Origin: Microbacterium abyssi
Lineage (GTDB): Bacteria; Actinomycetota; Actinomycetes; Actinomycetales; Microbacteriaceae
Assembly: GCF_015277895.1 (NCBI RefSeq)
Contig: NZ_CP063815.1
Location: 62,001-126,000 of the forward strand
DNA: 64,000 bases
Direction of reading: 5' to 3'
The translations under genes were made by a program, and so were the position numbers. The notes below the pieces were generated by a model. That model searched no databases. It was not told where the DNA came from and saw only the letters and a list, made by a program, of their open reading frames with translations. Below are positions 42,360 through 50,649 of the stretch, piece by piece (positions within the stretch are counted from its first letter, which is position 1; each line of letters opens with the position of its first letter).

Positions 42360-42381
42360 CCTGCCACAGTGTCAGGGTCAA
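42360..42381 (-). promoter_or_regulatory. MerR-type operator and -35 box
   Basis: On the minus strand TTGACC (42381-42376) is followed directly by the palindrome CCTGACACTGTGGCAGG (42376-42360, one mismatched pair), the typical form of MerR-family operators that fill a long promoter spacer. No good -10 was found at 19 bp. It drives the adjacent merR gene. Confidence 0.65.
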
Positions 42382-42398
42382 GTATCTCGTCGCGTGAT

Positions 42399-43844
42399 CT
42401 ACCGGATCGAGAACCGGGCGGCGTGGGCGGACCAGCCGGACTCGGCGGGAAGCGCGCGCAGCGCGGCGTTCGAGATCGCCAGCAGCACGGCGATCGCGCA
42501 GATCACGGCGCCGACGATGAGGGTCGCCTCGCGCCCGATCAGCGACAGGCCGGTGCCGGCGACGAGCGGTGCCAGCGGCATCGCTCCCATCCCGAGCACG
42601 GCGGAAGCGCTGTTGGCGCGCCCGAGCATCTCGGTGGGTGTCGCGACCATGAAGTAGCCCATCAGCGCCGCATTGACCGCGGGGATGAAGATCACGATCC
42701 CCGCCAGCACGAGCGTCAGCGGCAGTGGGTCGTGCATCGGGATGAGGCCGAAGACACCCACGGCCGAGACGGCCAGTCCGCCGATGATGACCGTCCCGGC
42801 CGGGACGCGTGAGACGAGAAGCGGGGCGAACAGGGCGCCGACGAGCATGGCGACCCCGGCGCCGGTCGCGAGCAGCCCGATCGTCACCGGCGACTGTCCC
42901 TGCTGCTGGAGCGCATAGATGACGGTTGTCAGGGCGCTGCTGAAGCCGAGGTTGATGATCGTCGCCACGAACAGCACGCCGCGCAGGTCGACGCGGGAGA
43001 ACAGCCAGCCGAACCCCTCGCGCACTTCGCGCATGGCGTTGGGCCTGCCGACGGCGATCGCGGCTGCGACGAGGCCGGTGTCGGATACCGCGGCATCCGC
43101 GCCTCTTGCCTCATCTGCGACTTCAGTTGGAAAACCGGGAGCATCTGGCGTGTCGACGGCGAGTCCGGCCCCGACGCGCCGGCGACGCGCCGACTCGTCT
43201 CCGTTTTCCCCGGCGCGAGGGGCGGGAGGGGCGGGACGGGCGGTCTCTGGTCGCACGGCCGAGCGCTGCAGCATCCATGCCGTCAAGGCGGCGATCAGGT
43301 GGCACACGGCCATCGCGGCGCCGATCAGCCAGGCGCCTGCGGCGAGCAGCACGCCGCCGAGCGGCCCGCCGGCCAGCTGCAGCACGGCATCCCGGCCCTG
43401 ATTCGCGGCCTGCGCCCTGCCCATCGCGGCGTCCGGCACGATCTCCTTCAGGGCGCTCTCGCCCGCGATGTCGAACAGTCCGGTGCGGGCGGCCAGCACG
43501 ATCTCCATGATCAGCAGCGTCACGAACGTGAGCGCGTCGGTGAGCGCGAGCACCGTGAACGCGACCGAGAGGACGACGCCGACGAGCGAGCCCATCACCA
43601 TCATCACGATGCGGCGGTGCCGGTCGGCGAGCACACCGCCGAACACGGTCGTGACCGTGCGGATCGTCATTCCGACGGCGCTGATCGCGCCGGCCTGAGC
43701 CGGCTCGTTCGTCACGAACAGAGCGATGAGCGGAATGGCGAAGCCGAACAGCGCGCTCGCGAGGCCCTTTGCCGTATCGCTGATCAGCCAGGCGAAGTAG
43801 CGCCCGTTGCGGATCAGGCTGTGCGGAGCGGTGGCGGTGGTCAT
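42399..43844 (-). CDS. MFS transporter
   Basis: 481 residues, 12 helices in two groups of six. Motif A-like GGVLADRHRRIVMM after helix 2. Between helices 6 and 7 there is a long hydrophilic loop (about residues 195-260) rich in Ala, Pro and Arg. Family resembles EntS/MefA-type drug or siderophore exporters. Controlled from the shared operator with arsR. Its ATG at 43844 probably is the 5' end of the mRNA. Confidence 0.86.
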   Translation of the reverse strand: MTTATAPHSLIRNGRYFAWLISDTAKGLASALFGFAIPLIALFVTNEPAQAGAISAVGMTIRTVTTVFGGVLADRHRRIVMMVMGSLVGVVLSVAFTVLALTDALTFVTLLIMEIVLAARTGLFDIAGESALKEIVPDAAMGRAQAANQGRDAVLQLAGGPLGGVLLAAGAWLIGAAMAVCHLIAALTAWMLQRSAVRPETARPAPPAPRAGENGDESARRRRVGAGLAVDTPDAPGFPTEVADEARGADAAVSDTGLVAAAIAVGRPNAMREVREGFGWLFSRVDLRGVLFVATIINLGFSSALTTVIYALQQQGQSPVTIGLLATGAGVAMLVGALFAPLLVSRVPAGTVIIGGLAVSAVGVFGLIPMHDPLPLTLVLAGIVIFIPAVNAALMGYFMVATPTEMLGRANSASAVLGMGAMPLAPLVAGTGLSLIGREATLIVGAVICAIAVLLAISNAALRALPAESGWSAHAARFSIR

Positions 43845-43851
43845 GCGATCG

Positions 43852-43913
43852 ATGGTAGATCCGCAACATCAATTGCGCAATAGAAGTTGCGCAAGTTTTG
43901 CTGTGGGTAGACT
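43852..43913. promoter_or_regulatory. double palindromic operator and two divergent promoters
   Basis: Two perfect TTGCGCAA palindromes (43873-43880 and 43887-43894) are 14 bp apart. Toward the MFS gene: TTGCGC (43880-43875) with 17-bp spacer and TACCAT (43857-43852), 7 nt before the ATG. Toward arsR: TAGACT (43908-43913), 6 nt before the ATG, with a -35 overlapping the second palindrome. An ArsR dimer on each site would shut both promoters. Confidence 0.75.
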
Positions 43914-43919
43914 CGGGCC

Positions 43920-44510
43920 ATGGCGGACGAGCGACCACAGCCGGTGCATCCGGACGCGAAGCAGGCGACGACGGAGATGCTGAAGGCCTACGCCCACCCA
44001 CTGCGCCGTCGCATCGCCAAGGTCATCGCCGGCCGCGGGCACGCTCGGGCGGCCGATGTCGCCGCTGATCTCGACGTTCCGGCGAACAGCGTGAGCTTCC
44101 ACCTGCGCGTTCTCGCCGACGCCGGGCTGATCGAAGAGGCGCCGGAGCACGCCCGCGACCGCCGCGACCGCGTCTGGAAGGCGGTCGAAGGTGCGTGGAA
44201 CATCGGTTCGCCGGAGCATCCGGTAGCCGACGAGGTACTCGGCGGTGTGCTGATGAGCGCTCTCGCCGAGGATCACCTCGATGTGGTGCGGCGCGTGATG
44301 GCGTGGGCGCCCGATTACGTGTCCGGCCGCGATGCCGATGTGCATGGGACGTTCGCGCAGAGCAATCTGAGGCTCACGGCCGTGGAGTTCCGAGAACTCG
44401 AACGGCGGATCCAGGAGCTCATCAAAGAGGTGCAGGACGCCCACGACCCTGACGACCCCGACAACCGCCTCTGGGCCCTCGACATCATCGCCGCCGACGA
44501 CACGATCTGA
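43920..44510 (+). CDS. ArsR-family regulator
   Basis: 196 residues. Winged helix with HPLRRRIAKVI..RGHARAADVAADLDVPANSVSFHLRVLADAGLIEEAP, then an acidic helical C-terminal domain. No metal-binding Cys pairs, so it is a metal-independent type. Divergent from the MFS exporter, which it presumably represses. A perfect hairpin overlaps its stop codon. Confidence 0.88.
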   Translation: MADERPQPVHPDAKQATTEMLKAYAHPLRRRIAKVIAGRGHARAADVAADLDVPANSVSFHLRVLADAGLIEEAPEHARDRRDRVWKAVEGAWNIGSPEHPVADEVLGGVLMSALAEDHLDVVRRVMAWAPDYVSGRDADVHGTFAQSNLRLTAVEFRELERRIQELIKEVQDAHDPDDPDNRLWALDIIAADDTI

Positions 44511-44544
44511 GGGGTGGATGCCGACAGCATCCACCCCTCAGATC
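44504..44544. terminator. 18-bp perfect hairpin between arsR and the ABC operon
   Basis: GATCTGAGGGGTGGATGC (44504-44521) and GCATCCACCCCTCAGATC (44527-44544), loop CGACA. It covers the arsR stop codon and stands between convergent genes, so it should end transcription in both directions. Confidence 0.8.
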
Positions 44545-44552
44545 TCAGGAAG

Positions 44553-45239
44553 CTACGGCTTCGCCCTCCGGAACGCGAGGAATGACACCAGCGAGAGGGC
44601 CGCGACCACCACCAGCCCCCACAGGGCGAGCCCGAGGGCGCCGAGGTTCATGATGGCTGCTCCGACGTCGCCCCACAGCTCGAGCCTGGTCACGAGGAAC
44701 ACGAGTCCGACCAGCACGAGTGCCAGCGTGACGCTCGCGATCGTCAGCACCACCGGGCCCCAGCTCTTGTAAACGGTCGCCCCGGTGAAGCCGACGACGA
44801 AGAAGAACAGCGCGAGCGTGAAGAAGATGACGAACGCGCCGAGCGGGCCGGCCTCCCACAGCCACGGCAGGTGGAACACGTAGCCGTTGACGCCCCAGCC
44901 GTTGGTGAGCAGCTCGATGCCGCCACCGATGAGGAACACGATCGCCATGAAGGCGCTGCCCATCACCGCGGTGAGGAGCGTTCCGACGAAGAACTCGCGT
45001 CGGGTGATGCTCATCGCCTGCGAGAAGGGGAACGTCAGGGTCATCGCCGACATCCCGACGGCGAAGAACACCCACAGCGGGGCTTGCCCGCCGCCGCCGT
45101 ACTTCGGTTCAGAGACCGGGATCATCGCGTAGATCAGCACCGAGATGACCACGGAGGCTCCGAGCACGATCAACGGCACCCAGATGAAGGTCTGCTTGTT
45201 GATGAGCTGCAGACGGACGACATTCAGTGTGCGAGACAT
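44553..45239 (-). CDS. ABC transporter permease of the YtrA-type operon
   Basis: 228 residues with six hydrophobic helices: N-terminal INKQTFIWVPLIVLGASVVISVLIYAM and others. No sequence motif beyond topology. Third gene after the GntR regulator and ATPase; 1-bp overlap with the ATPase gene. Such operons respond to cell-envelope stress or antibiotics in Firmicutes and Actinobacteria. Confidence 0.75.
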   Translation of the reverse strand: MSRTLNVVRLQLINKQTFIWVPLIVLGASVVISVLIYAMIPVSEPKYGGGGQAPLWVFFAVGMSAMTLTFPFSQAMSITRREFFVGTLLTAVMGSAFMAIVFLIGGGIELLTNGWGVNGYVFHLPWLWEAGPLGAFVIFFTLALFFFVVGFTGATVYKSWGPVVLTIASVTLALVLVGLVFLVTRLELWGDVGAAIMNLGALGLALWGLVVVAALSLVSFLAFRRAKP

Positions 45240-46156
45240 CAGCGGACCTCCTGGGTTCCTGCGCCGGCCGTCGCGCCGTTCTCCGCGGCGGCCTTCTGGG
45301 TGAGACGGACGATGAGCTGCTGGAGCGAGACCGGGGCGAGATCCAAGCCGGATGCCGCGACCTGCGCCCGCTCGTCGACGGAGAGGTGCCCGAGAACGGT
45401 GACCGACGCCACGGATCCGAGCGCCTCGCGATGCAGCACGTCGCGTCCGGATGCCCAGGTGTCGACCTTGGTCGCATCGCCCACCACGGTCACGGCGCGG
45501 TCGCGGACAGCATCCGTCTCCTCGTTCAGCAGGATTCGGCCGGTGTCGATCACGATCACGCGCTCGATGAGGTTGGCGACCTCGTCGATCAGGTGCGAGG
45601 AGAGGATGATCGTGCGCGGGTGCTCCGCGTAGTCCTCGAGCAGCCGGTCGTAGAAGATCTGCCTGGCGACGGCGTCGAGTCCGAGATACGGCTCGTCGAA
45701 GAACGTGAGCTCGGCGCGGGACGCGAGCCCGATGATCACGCCGACCGCCGAGAGCTGTCCGCGCGAGAGCTTCTTGATCGTCTGCTTCATCGGAAGCTGG
45801 AAGTCCTCGATCAGCTGCGCGGCGAACTCCTGGTCCCAGTTCTTGAAGAACAGGCTCGCCGCCTTGAACGCGTGGCGCGGCGTCGCGTCATCCGGATACT
45901 TCTGGCTCTCGCGGACGAAGCACATCCGGCTGAGCACACGGGAGTTCTCGTACGGGTGCTCGCCGAACACGCGGACTTCGCCCGACGAGGCGAAGTTCTG
46001 CGCGGTCAGGATCGACATCAGCGTGGTCTTGCCGGCGCCGTTGCGGCCGAGCAGGCCGTAGATCGCGCCGGCGTCGATGCTGAGCGAGACGTTGTCGAGC
46101 GCGTTCTTGTCCTTGTAGTGCTTGGTGAGGTTCTGCACCTCGATGACGGCGGTCAT
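45239..46156 (-). CDS. ABC transporter ATP-binding protein (YtrB-like)
   Basis: 305 residues. Walker A GRNGAGKTT; Walker B LTFFDEPYLGLD; H-loop SSHLIDE. The signature is LSRGQLSAVG, not LSGGQ, a feature of YtrB-type ATPases. Overlaps the GntR gene by 4 bp. Works with the permease at 44553-45239. Confidence 0.86.
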   Translation of the reverse strand: MTAVIEVQNLTKHYKDKNALDNVSLSIDAGAIYGLLGRNGAGKTTLMSILTAQNFASSGEVRVFGEHPYENSRVLSRMCFVRESQKYPDDATPRHAFKAASLFFKNWDQEFAAQLIEDFQLPMKQTIKKLSRGQLSAVGVIIGLASRAELTFFDEPYLGLDAVARQIFYDRLLEDYAEHPRTIILSSHLIDEVANLIERVIVIDTGRILLNEETDAVRDRAVTVVGDATKVDTWASGRDVLHREALGSVASVTVLGHLSVDERAQVAASGLDLAPVSLQQLIVRLTQKAAAENGATAGAGTQEVR

Positions 46157-46560
46157 GCCGGGTTCCCTTCAGGTTTCGTGGATGACGCGGTGGTGTCGGA
46201 CACTGCGGCTGCTCTTTCGCGCAGCAGAGCGGCCAGGTCTTCGGCGCCGAGCCCGAGCGTGCGGGCTTCGGCGAGGAGCGGATCGATGTACCGGTCGGCG
46301 AACGCGGAACGCCGCTCGGTGAGCAGCGTCGTGCGCGCGCCGGTGGCGACGAACATGCCGATTCCGCGGCGCTTGTACAGCACGCCCTTCTCGGTGAGCA
46401 TGGCGACTCCCTTCGCGGCGGTGGCGGGGTTGATGCGGTAGAAGGCGGCGAGCTCGTTGGTGGAGGGAGCCTTCGACTCCTCCTGCAGCGAGCCGTCGAG
46501 GATCTGGTCCTCGATCTGCTCGGCGATCTGGAGGAAGAGCGCCTTGCCTTCTTCGATCAC
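46153..46560 (-). CDS. GntR-family regulator (YtrA subfamily)
   Basis: 135 residues: short winged helix (ALFLQIAEQIEDQILDGSLQEESKAPSTNELAAFYRINPATAAKGVAMLTEKGVLYKRRGIGMFV) and a minimal C-terminal dimer helix. GTG at 46560 with GGAGG upstream. YtrA proteins repress their own ABC operon. A near-perfect palindrome in the promoter is the probable operator. Confidence 0.9.
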   Translation of the reverse strand: MIEEGKALFLQIAEQIEDQILDGSLQEESKAPSTNELAAFYRINPATAAKGVAMLTEKGVLYKRRGIGMFVATGARTTLLTERRSAFADRYIDPLLAEARTLGLGAEDLAALLRERAAAVSDTTASSTKPEGNPA

Positions 46561-46580
46561 GATGCCTCCGCGGGTCAGTT

Positions 46581-46625
46581 GGTTACTTACTCGACTAGGT
46601 AACCATGTGACCAGCGATGTGTCAA
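46581..46625 (-). promoter_or_regulatory. gntR promoter with YtrA-type operator
   Basis: TTGACA (46625-46620) is a consensus -35. About 17 bp further lies the 24-bp palindrome GGTTACTTACTCGACTAGGTAACC (46581-46604), whose arms match at 10 of 12 positions and which covers the -10 region. Binding would block transcription of gntR and the ABC genes. Confidence 0.7.
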
Positions 46626-46746
46626 CCCGTTCTCCTAGCCATCTGCGCGGGCGGTCGTCAAGTCCCCTTCGGTCTGAGTGGTGAACGCGTATCGTCGCCG
46701 ACGAGGCGCCGCCTGTGCGCCCACCGCCGCGGAAGGGCAGGAGACA

Positions 46747-47835
46747 GTGACGGACGTGATGCCAAAGGCGACGGCCTCGACGTATGAGCTCGGGGCCGTC
46801 TCGATCGAATCCCGCGGTGCGCTCAGCGATGCGATCCTCGGGGTCCTGGCCGGCGACGCGAATCGCGCGGACGACCTCATCGCCCTCGCCGCGGCCGCCG
46901 AGGGGGCGGACGATGCTACTCGGAACGAAGATCTTCAGCTGTCGCTGTTCCTCCTGTACGCGCTGAGCTACGGCTCCCTCGCGCAGCACGGCGCCGAGTG
47001 GGAATGGGACAGGCGCGTGATAGAGGCCCGCCTGATCCTCGAGCATGCTTTCGAGGCATCCGTTCGCCGGCAGGTCGGACCGCTCGCCGTTCCCGCACCG
47101 CGTTCGGCCGAGGTCGCCGAAGCTCTCTTCGAGATGACCAAGCCGACACCTGGTCCGAGCCTCTCCCGCTACATCGCGCGACACGCTGACGCCTCCCAGG
47201 CGCGCGAATACCTGGCCCAGCACAGCATCTACACCCTGCGCGAAGCGGACGCGCACTCGTGGGTCATCCCCCGGCTGACCGGCAGGGCGAAGGCGGCGCT
47301 GCTCGAGATCCAGGCCGACGAGTACGGCGGCGGAAGCCACCAGCGGATGCATCAGGTGATGTACGCGCGCAGCCTCCGCGCCGCTGGACTCGACGACACC
47401 TACGGCCGTTACGTCGACGCCGTTCCCGCGATCACGCTCGCGGCGTTCAATCTCATGACGATGTTCGGCATGAACCGGCGCCTTCGCGGAGCCGCTGTCG
47501 GACATCTCGCCGCGTTCGAGATGACGTCGTCCATTCCCTGCCGCTTCGTGGCCGAAGGGCTCCGTCGGTTGGGCTTCGACGACGACGTCGCCGCGTACTA
47601 CGACGAGCATGTCGAGGCCGATGCGGTACATGAGCAGATCGCGGGGCGTGATCTCGCCGGATCGCTGGCCGAAGACGAGCCGGGGCTCGTGGACGACATA
47701 GTGTTCGGCGCGGCCGCCTGCCTCGCCCTCGAGGGCTGGGCCGGCGATCACATCCTCGAATGCTGGCAGGCGGGTGAGTCGTCGTTGCGAGACTCCGAAG
47801 CGGCACGCGGGGTCGACCGGACGGCCGCGGCATGA
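46747..47835 (+). CDS. iron-containing redox protein of heme-oxygenase-like fold
   Basis: 362 residues, mainly helical. EWEWDRRVIEARLILEHAFE, HSIYTLREADAHSW, and ALLEIQADEYGGGSHQRMHQVMY contain the Glu/His residues expected of a diiron heme-oxygenase-like domain; EHVEADAVHEQIAG gives further ligands (E, D, H). The CDGSH protein follows with a 4-bp overlap. Substrate unknown. The GTG at 46747 is chosen with GGAAGGG upstream; an ATG at 46759 is also possible. Confidence 0.78.
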   Translation: MTDVMPKATASTYELGAVSIESRGALSDAILGVLAGDANRADDLIALAAAAEGADDATRNEDLQLSLFLLYALSYGSLAQHGAEWEWDRRVIEARLILEHAFEASVRRQVGPLAVPAPRSAEVAEALFEMTKPTPGPSLSRYIARHADASQAREYLAQHSIYTLREADAHSWVIPRLTGRAKAALLEIQADEYGGGSHQRMHQVMYARSLRAAGLDDTYGRYVDAVPAITLAAFNLMTMFGMNRRLRGAAVGHLAAFEMTSSIPCRFVAEGLRRLGFDDDVAAYYDEHVEADAVHEQIAGRDLAGSLAEDEPGLVDDIVFGAAACLALEGWAGDHILECWQAGESSLRDSEAARGVDRTAAA

Positions 47836-48029
47836 CGGACAGGCCCGTCACCATCACTCCGTGTCCCAACGGCCCTCTCCTGGTGCGGGGTGACATCGAG
47901 ATCGTCGACGACGAGGGCAGGCCGATTCCGCGCACGCGACGCACAGTGGCGCTCTGCCGTTGCGGGGTGTCGACGATCAAGCCGTACTGCGACGGCACGC
48001 ACAAGTCGGTCGGCTTCCGCACCGACTGA
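47832..48029 (+). CDS. CDGSH iron-sulfur protein
   Basis: 65 residues with a full CDGSH signature, CRCGVSTIKPYCDGTH (three Cys and one His), which binds a redox-active [2Fe-2S] cluster. Cotranslated with the heme-oxygenase-fold protein, for which it is probably the electron donor. Confidence 0.93.
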   Translation: MTDRPVTITPCPNGPLLVRGDIEIVDDEGRPIPRTRRTVALCRCGVSTIKPYCDGTHKSVGFRTD

Positions 48030-48059
48030 GGCGCTTGCCCTCGCCGCGGTGGGCTGGCG

Positions 48060-48857
48060 TCAGCCGCGGAGGTCGCGGGCGCGCAATGCCAGAGCGGATG
48101 CCGCGGCGAGGGTCAGTGCGATGCCCCAGGTGAGTGCGAGCCCGCCGAAGTCGACGCCCTCCGCCAAGGGCGACTGCCGATACACCCAGGAGTACGGCGA
48201 CAGCGCGTTCAGCCACTCCAGGTCGTCGGACTGCTTGGCCAGCGCCTGCAGGATGTATCCGAGCACCGCGATGCCGGCACCGACACCGGTGGCCCAGATG
48301 CGGCGGCCGGTCGCGGCTCCGGCCAGCAGCGCGGCGCCGGCCGCGAGGAATGCCAATCCGACGAGGGCGGCGCTCGCGCCGATGATGCGCACGGACTCGA
48401 GTTCGAGCTCAGCCGGTCCGTTCAGTCCCCACACCACGATGCCCGCGAACGCGCCGAGCCACAGCAGTCGCACGAGCACCGACAGCGCCGTCTCCAGTGC
48501 ATACTGGCTGCGCCCGATGCCATGCGCGAGATCGAGTTCGGCGCGTCCGCTCTCCTCGGCCGAGGCGAGCGACGAGCCCCAGATGACGGCGGCGATCGTC
48601 AGCAGCAGGAATCCCATCAGTCCATAGAACGTCGCCTCGGCGTAGCCGGCACCGCTGGAGATCTGGTTGTACCCGAGGGTGTCGACGAGTTCCTTCGGCA
48701 GCGAGTCGATGAGTCCCTGCAGCTCGGCGCTCGCCCCGAAGCTCGGATACAGCGGCAGGTAGAGGAACAGCACGGCGGCGATGCCGATCGACCAGCCGAG
48801 GAGGCTGCGCCACGATTCGCGCATGCTGCGCCGGAACACCGGCAGGATGCTGCGCAT
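48060..48857 (-). CDS. ABC transporter permease (TetR-ABC operon)
   Basis: 265 residues with about six helices; soluble loop GLIDSLPKELVDTLGYNQISSGAGYAEATFYGLMGFLL is typical of ABC-2 exporters. ATG at 48857, 1 bp after the ATPase stop. Probably exports a drug or lipid; no substrate can be assigned. Confidence 0.82.
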   Translation of the reverse strand: MRSILPVFRRSMRESWRSLLGWSIGIAAVLFLYLPLYPSFGASAELQGLIDSLPKELVDTLGYNQISSGAGYAEATFYGLMGFLLLTIAAVIWGSSLASAEESGRAELDLAHGIGRSQYALETALSVLVRLLWLGAFAGIVVWGLNGPAELELESVRIIGASAALVGLAFLAAGAALLAGAATGRRIWATGVGAGIAVLGYILQALAKQSDDLEWLNALSPYSWVYRQSPLAEGVDFGGLALTWGIALTLAAASALALRARDLRG

Positions 48858-48858
48858 G

Positions 48859-49923
48859 TCAGCGCCTCCTTCCGCGTGCCGAGCGGCGAGACCGGGGTGC
48901 GCCTTCATCGACGCCCCCGGTTGCCGCCGAGGCCCCCACCGGGCGGCGTCGTTTACTGGGGGCGTCGGCGGAAGGAGGGGGCGTCGACGCATCGGCGGCG
49001 CTCGCGTCGCCGTACAGCCGCAGCACCGACTCCTCGAGGTCGGGCTCCTCGACCGTGAGCTCCTGCACCTCGTACTGTGCGAGCGCTTTCACGAACGGAT
49101 CGATCGCGCCCTCGATCGTCGCGGACAGCTGCACGCCCTCGGTGTGAGCCGCGGCATCCACGGTCTCGACTCCGGGAACCCGCTCGAACGCGGCGCGGGT
49201 GGCCGCGGCATCCGCCACCGCCAGCCGCACGCGCACGCGCCGCACGGATCCGAGTCGCAGCGAGGCGACGTCTCCCTCGGCGACGATGCGCCCGCTCGCG
49301 AGCACAGCGACCTCGTCGGCGGTCTGCTGGATCTCGCTGAGCACGTGCGAGCTCAGTAGCACGGTCTGCCCGGCATCCCTCGCCTCGCGCACGAGCTGCA
49401 GGAACTCGCGCTGCATGAGCGGGTCGAGGCCGCTGGTCGGTTCGTCGAGGATGAGGAGTTCCGGCCGGTGCATGAACGCCTGGATCAGGCCGAGCTTCTG
49501 CTTGTTGCCCTTCGACAGCGTGCGCACCGGCCGGTCGAGATCGACGCCGAGCCGGTCGGCCAAGTCGCGTGCGGTGCGGAGGACGGATGCCGCCCCACCG
49601 GCGGACCCCGACACCTGGGAGTAGAACGCGAGCAGGCGGTGGCCGCTCGATCGGCCCTCGAGGCGCAGCTCGCCGGGGACGTATCCGATCCGCCGGCGCA
49701 GCGCGGCCCCGCCGTGGCGCGGCTCCTCGCCGAGCACGCGCACGGTCCCCGACGATGGGCGGATGACGTCGACCAGCGTGCGCAGCGTCGTGGTCTTGCC
49801 CGCGCCGTTCGGTCCGATCAGGCCGAAGATCGTCCCGGGCCGCACGCGCAGGTCGAGCTCGTGCAGCGCGACATTGCGGCCGTACCGCTTGTGCAATGCG
49901 CGGACTTCGATCGTGTCGGTCAT
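48859..49923 (-). CDS. ABC transporter ATP-binding protein (DrrA-like)
   Basis: 354 residues. Walker A GPNGAGKTT, signature LSKGNKQKLG, Walker B LLILDEPTSGLD, H-loop SSHVLSE. After residue 220 a typical C-terminal extension with beta strands (VRVRLAVADAAATRAAFERVPGVETV), and a Pro/Ser/Arg-rich tail of about 45 residues. ATG overlaps the TetR stop by 4 bp. Confidence 0.88.
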   Translation of the reverse strand: MTDTIEVRALHKRYGRNVALHELDLRVRPGTIFGLIGPNGAGKTTTLRTLVDVIRPSSGTVRVLGEEPRHGGAALRRRIGYVPGELRLEGRSSGHRLLAFYSQVSGSAGGAASVLRTARDLADRLGVDLDRPVRTLSKGNKQKLGLIQAFMHRPELLILDEPTSGLDPLMQREFLQLVREARDAGQTVLLSSHVLSEIQQTADEVAVLASGRIVAEGDVASLRLGSVRRVRVRLAVADAAATRAAFERVPGVETVDAAAHTEGVQLSATIEGAIDPFVKALAQYEVQELTVEEPDLEESVLRLYGDASAADASTPPPSADAPSKRRRPVGASAATGGVDEGAPRSRRSARGRRR

Positions 49924-50588
49924 CGCTCCTCCTCGGTCTCTGCCGTGTCGGCGGCCGCGGCATCCGCGGTCATCGCGGCACGCGCCCCCTCGAGGAATGC
50001 ATCGGTCGCGTAGATGCCGTGTGTGAGCAGCTCCATGGTCGGCAGGGTCGCGCGCCGGAGGCCGGCGGGGCTGAGCTGATCCTGGCCGAGCGCGCGGGCG
50101 ATCTGCGCGCGCATCACGACCGGCCCGAGCCCCATCAGCGCCATCAGCAGCGCGGTCATCTCGGGATCGCTCATCGGTACGAGCAGGCCCGCGTCGCGCT
50201 GCTCGTCGAGCGTCGCTCGCGTTCCGGCGAGGATGCCGTCGAACAGGCGATCCGCGGCGGGAGAGCCGTCGACCAGCATGCGCCCGAGGTAGTCGATGTA
50301 CGGGCCGTAGCGTTCGATGTCGTTCAGCGCCGCACGGATGCGATCGGTCGTCGGGGCATCGATGAGCTCGTGGTTCTCGTCGGTGAAGACGCTGACGACA
50401 TGCTCGTCGCATGCCGCGCGCAGGGCGGCCTTGTCGCCGAAGTGGTGCACGATCAGCGCCGGGCTCACGCCCGCGTCGCTCGCGATCGTGCGCAGGGTCA
50501 CGGCGTCGAATCCGCCACGGGCGAAGGCGATTATGGCTGCGTCCCGGATGCGGGCGCGAGCGGTGAGGTCATCGGATGCTGAACGCAT
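49920..50588 (-). CDS. TetR-family repressor of the ABC exporter
   Basis: 222 residues. Helix-turn-helix TLRTIASDAGVSPALIVHHFGDKAAL (about 29-54) and helical ligand domain. The ATG at 50588 begins 7 nt downstream of a TAGTAT box and is probably the 5' end of the mRNA; the ATG at 50597 overlaps that box. Controls itself and the two ABC genes through the palindrome in its promoter. Confidence 0.88.
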   Translation of the reverse strand: MRSASDDLTARARIRDAAIIAFARGGFDAVTLRTIASDAGVSPALIVHHFGDKAALRAACDEHVVSVFTDENHELIDAPTTDRIRAALNDIERYGPYIDYLGRMLVDGSPAADRLFDGILAGTRATLDEQRDAGLLVPMSDPEMTALLMALMGLGPVVMRAQIARALGQDQLSPAGLRRATLPTMELLTHGIYATDAFLEGARAAMTADAAAADTAETEEER

Positions 50589-50595
50589 GTACAGC

Positions 50596-50624
50596 ATACT
50601 AAACAACTGTTCAGCCATCGTCAA
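50596..50624 (-). promoter_or_regulatory. tetR-ABC promoter with palindromic operator
   Basis: TTGACG (50624-50619), 17-bp spacer, TAGTAT (50601-50596): a near-consensus sigma-70-type promoter. The spacer holds CTAAACAACTGTTCAG (50599-50614), a 16-bp palindrome with one mismatched pair, the best site for the TetR protein. Confidence 0.75.
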
Positions 50625-50649
50625 GAGGTGCGGCTCGTACGCTGGGGAC

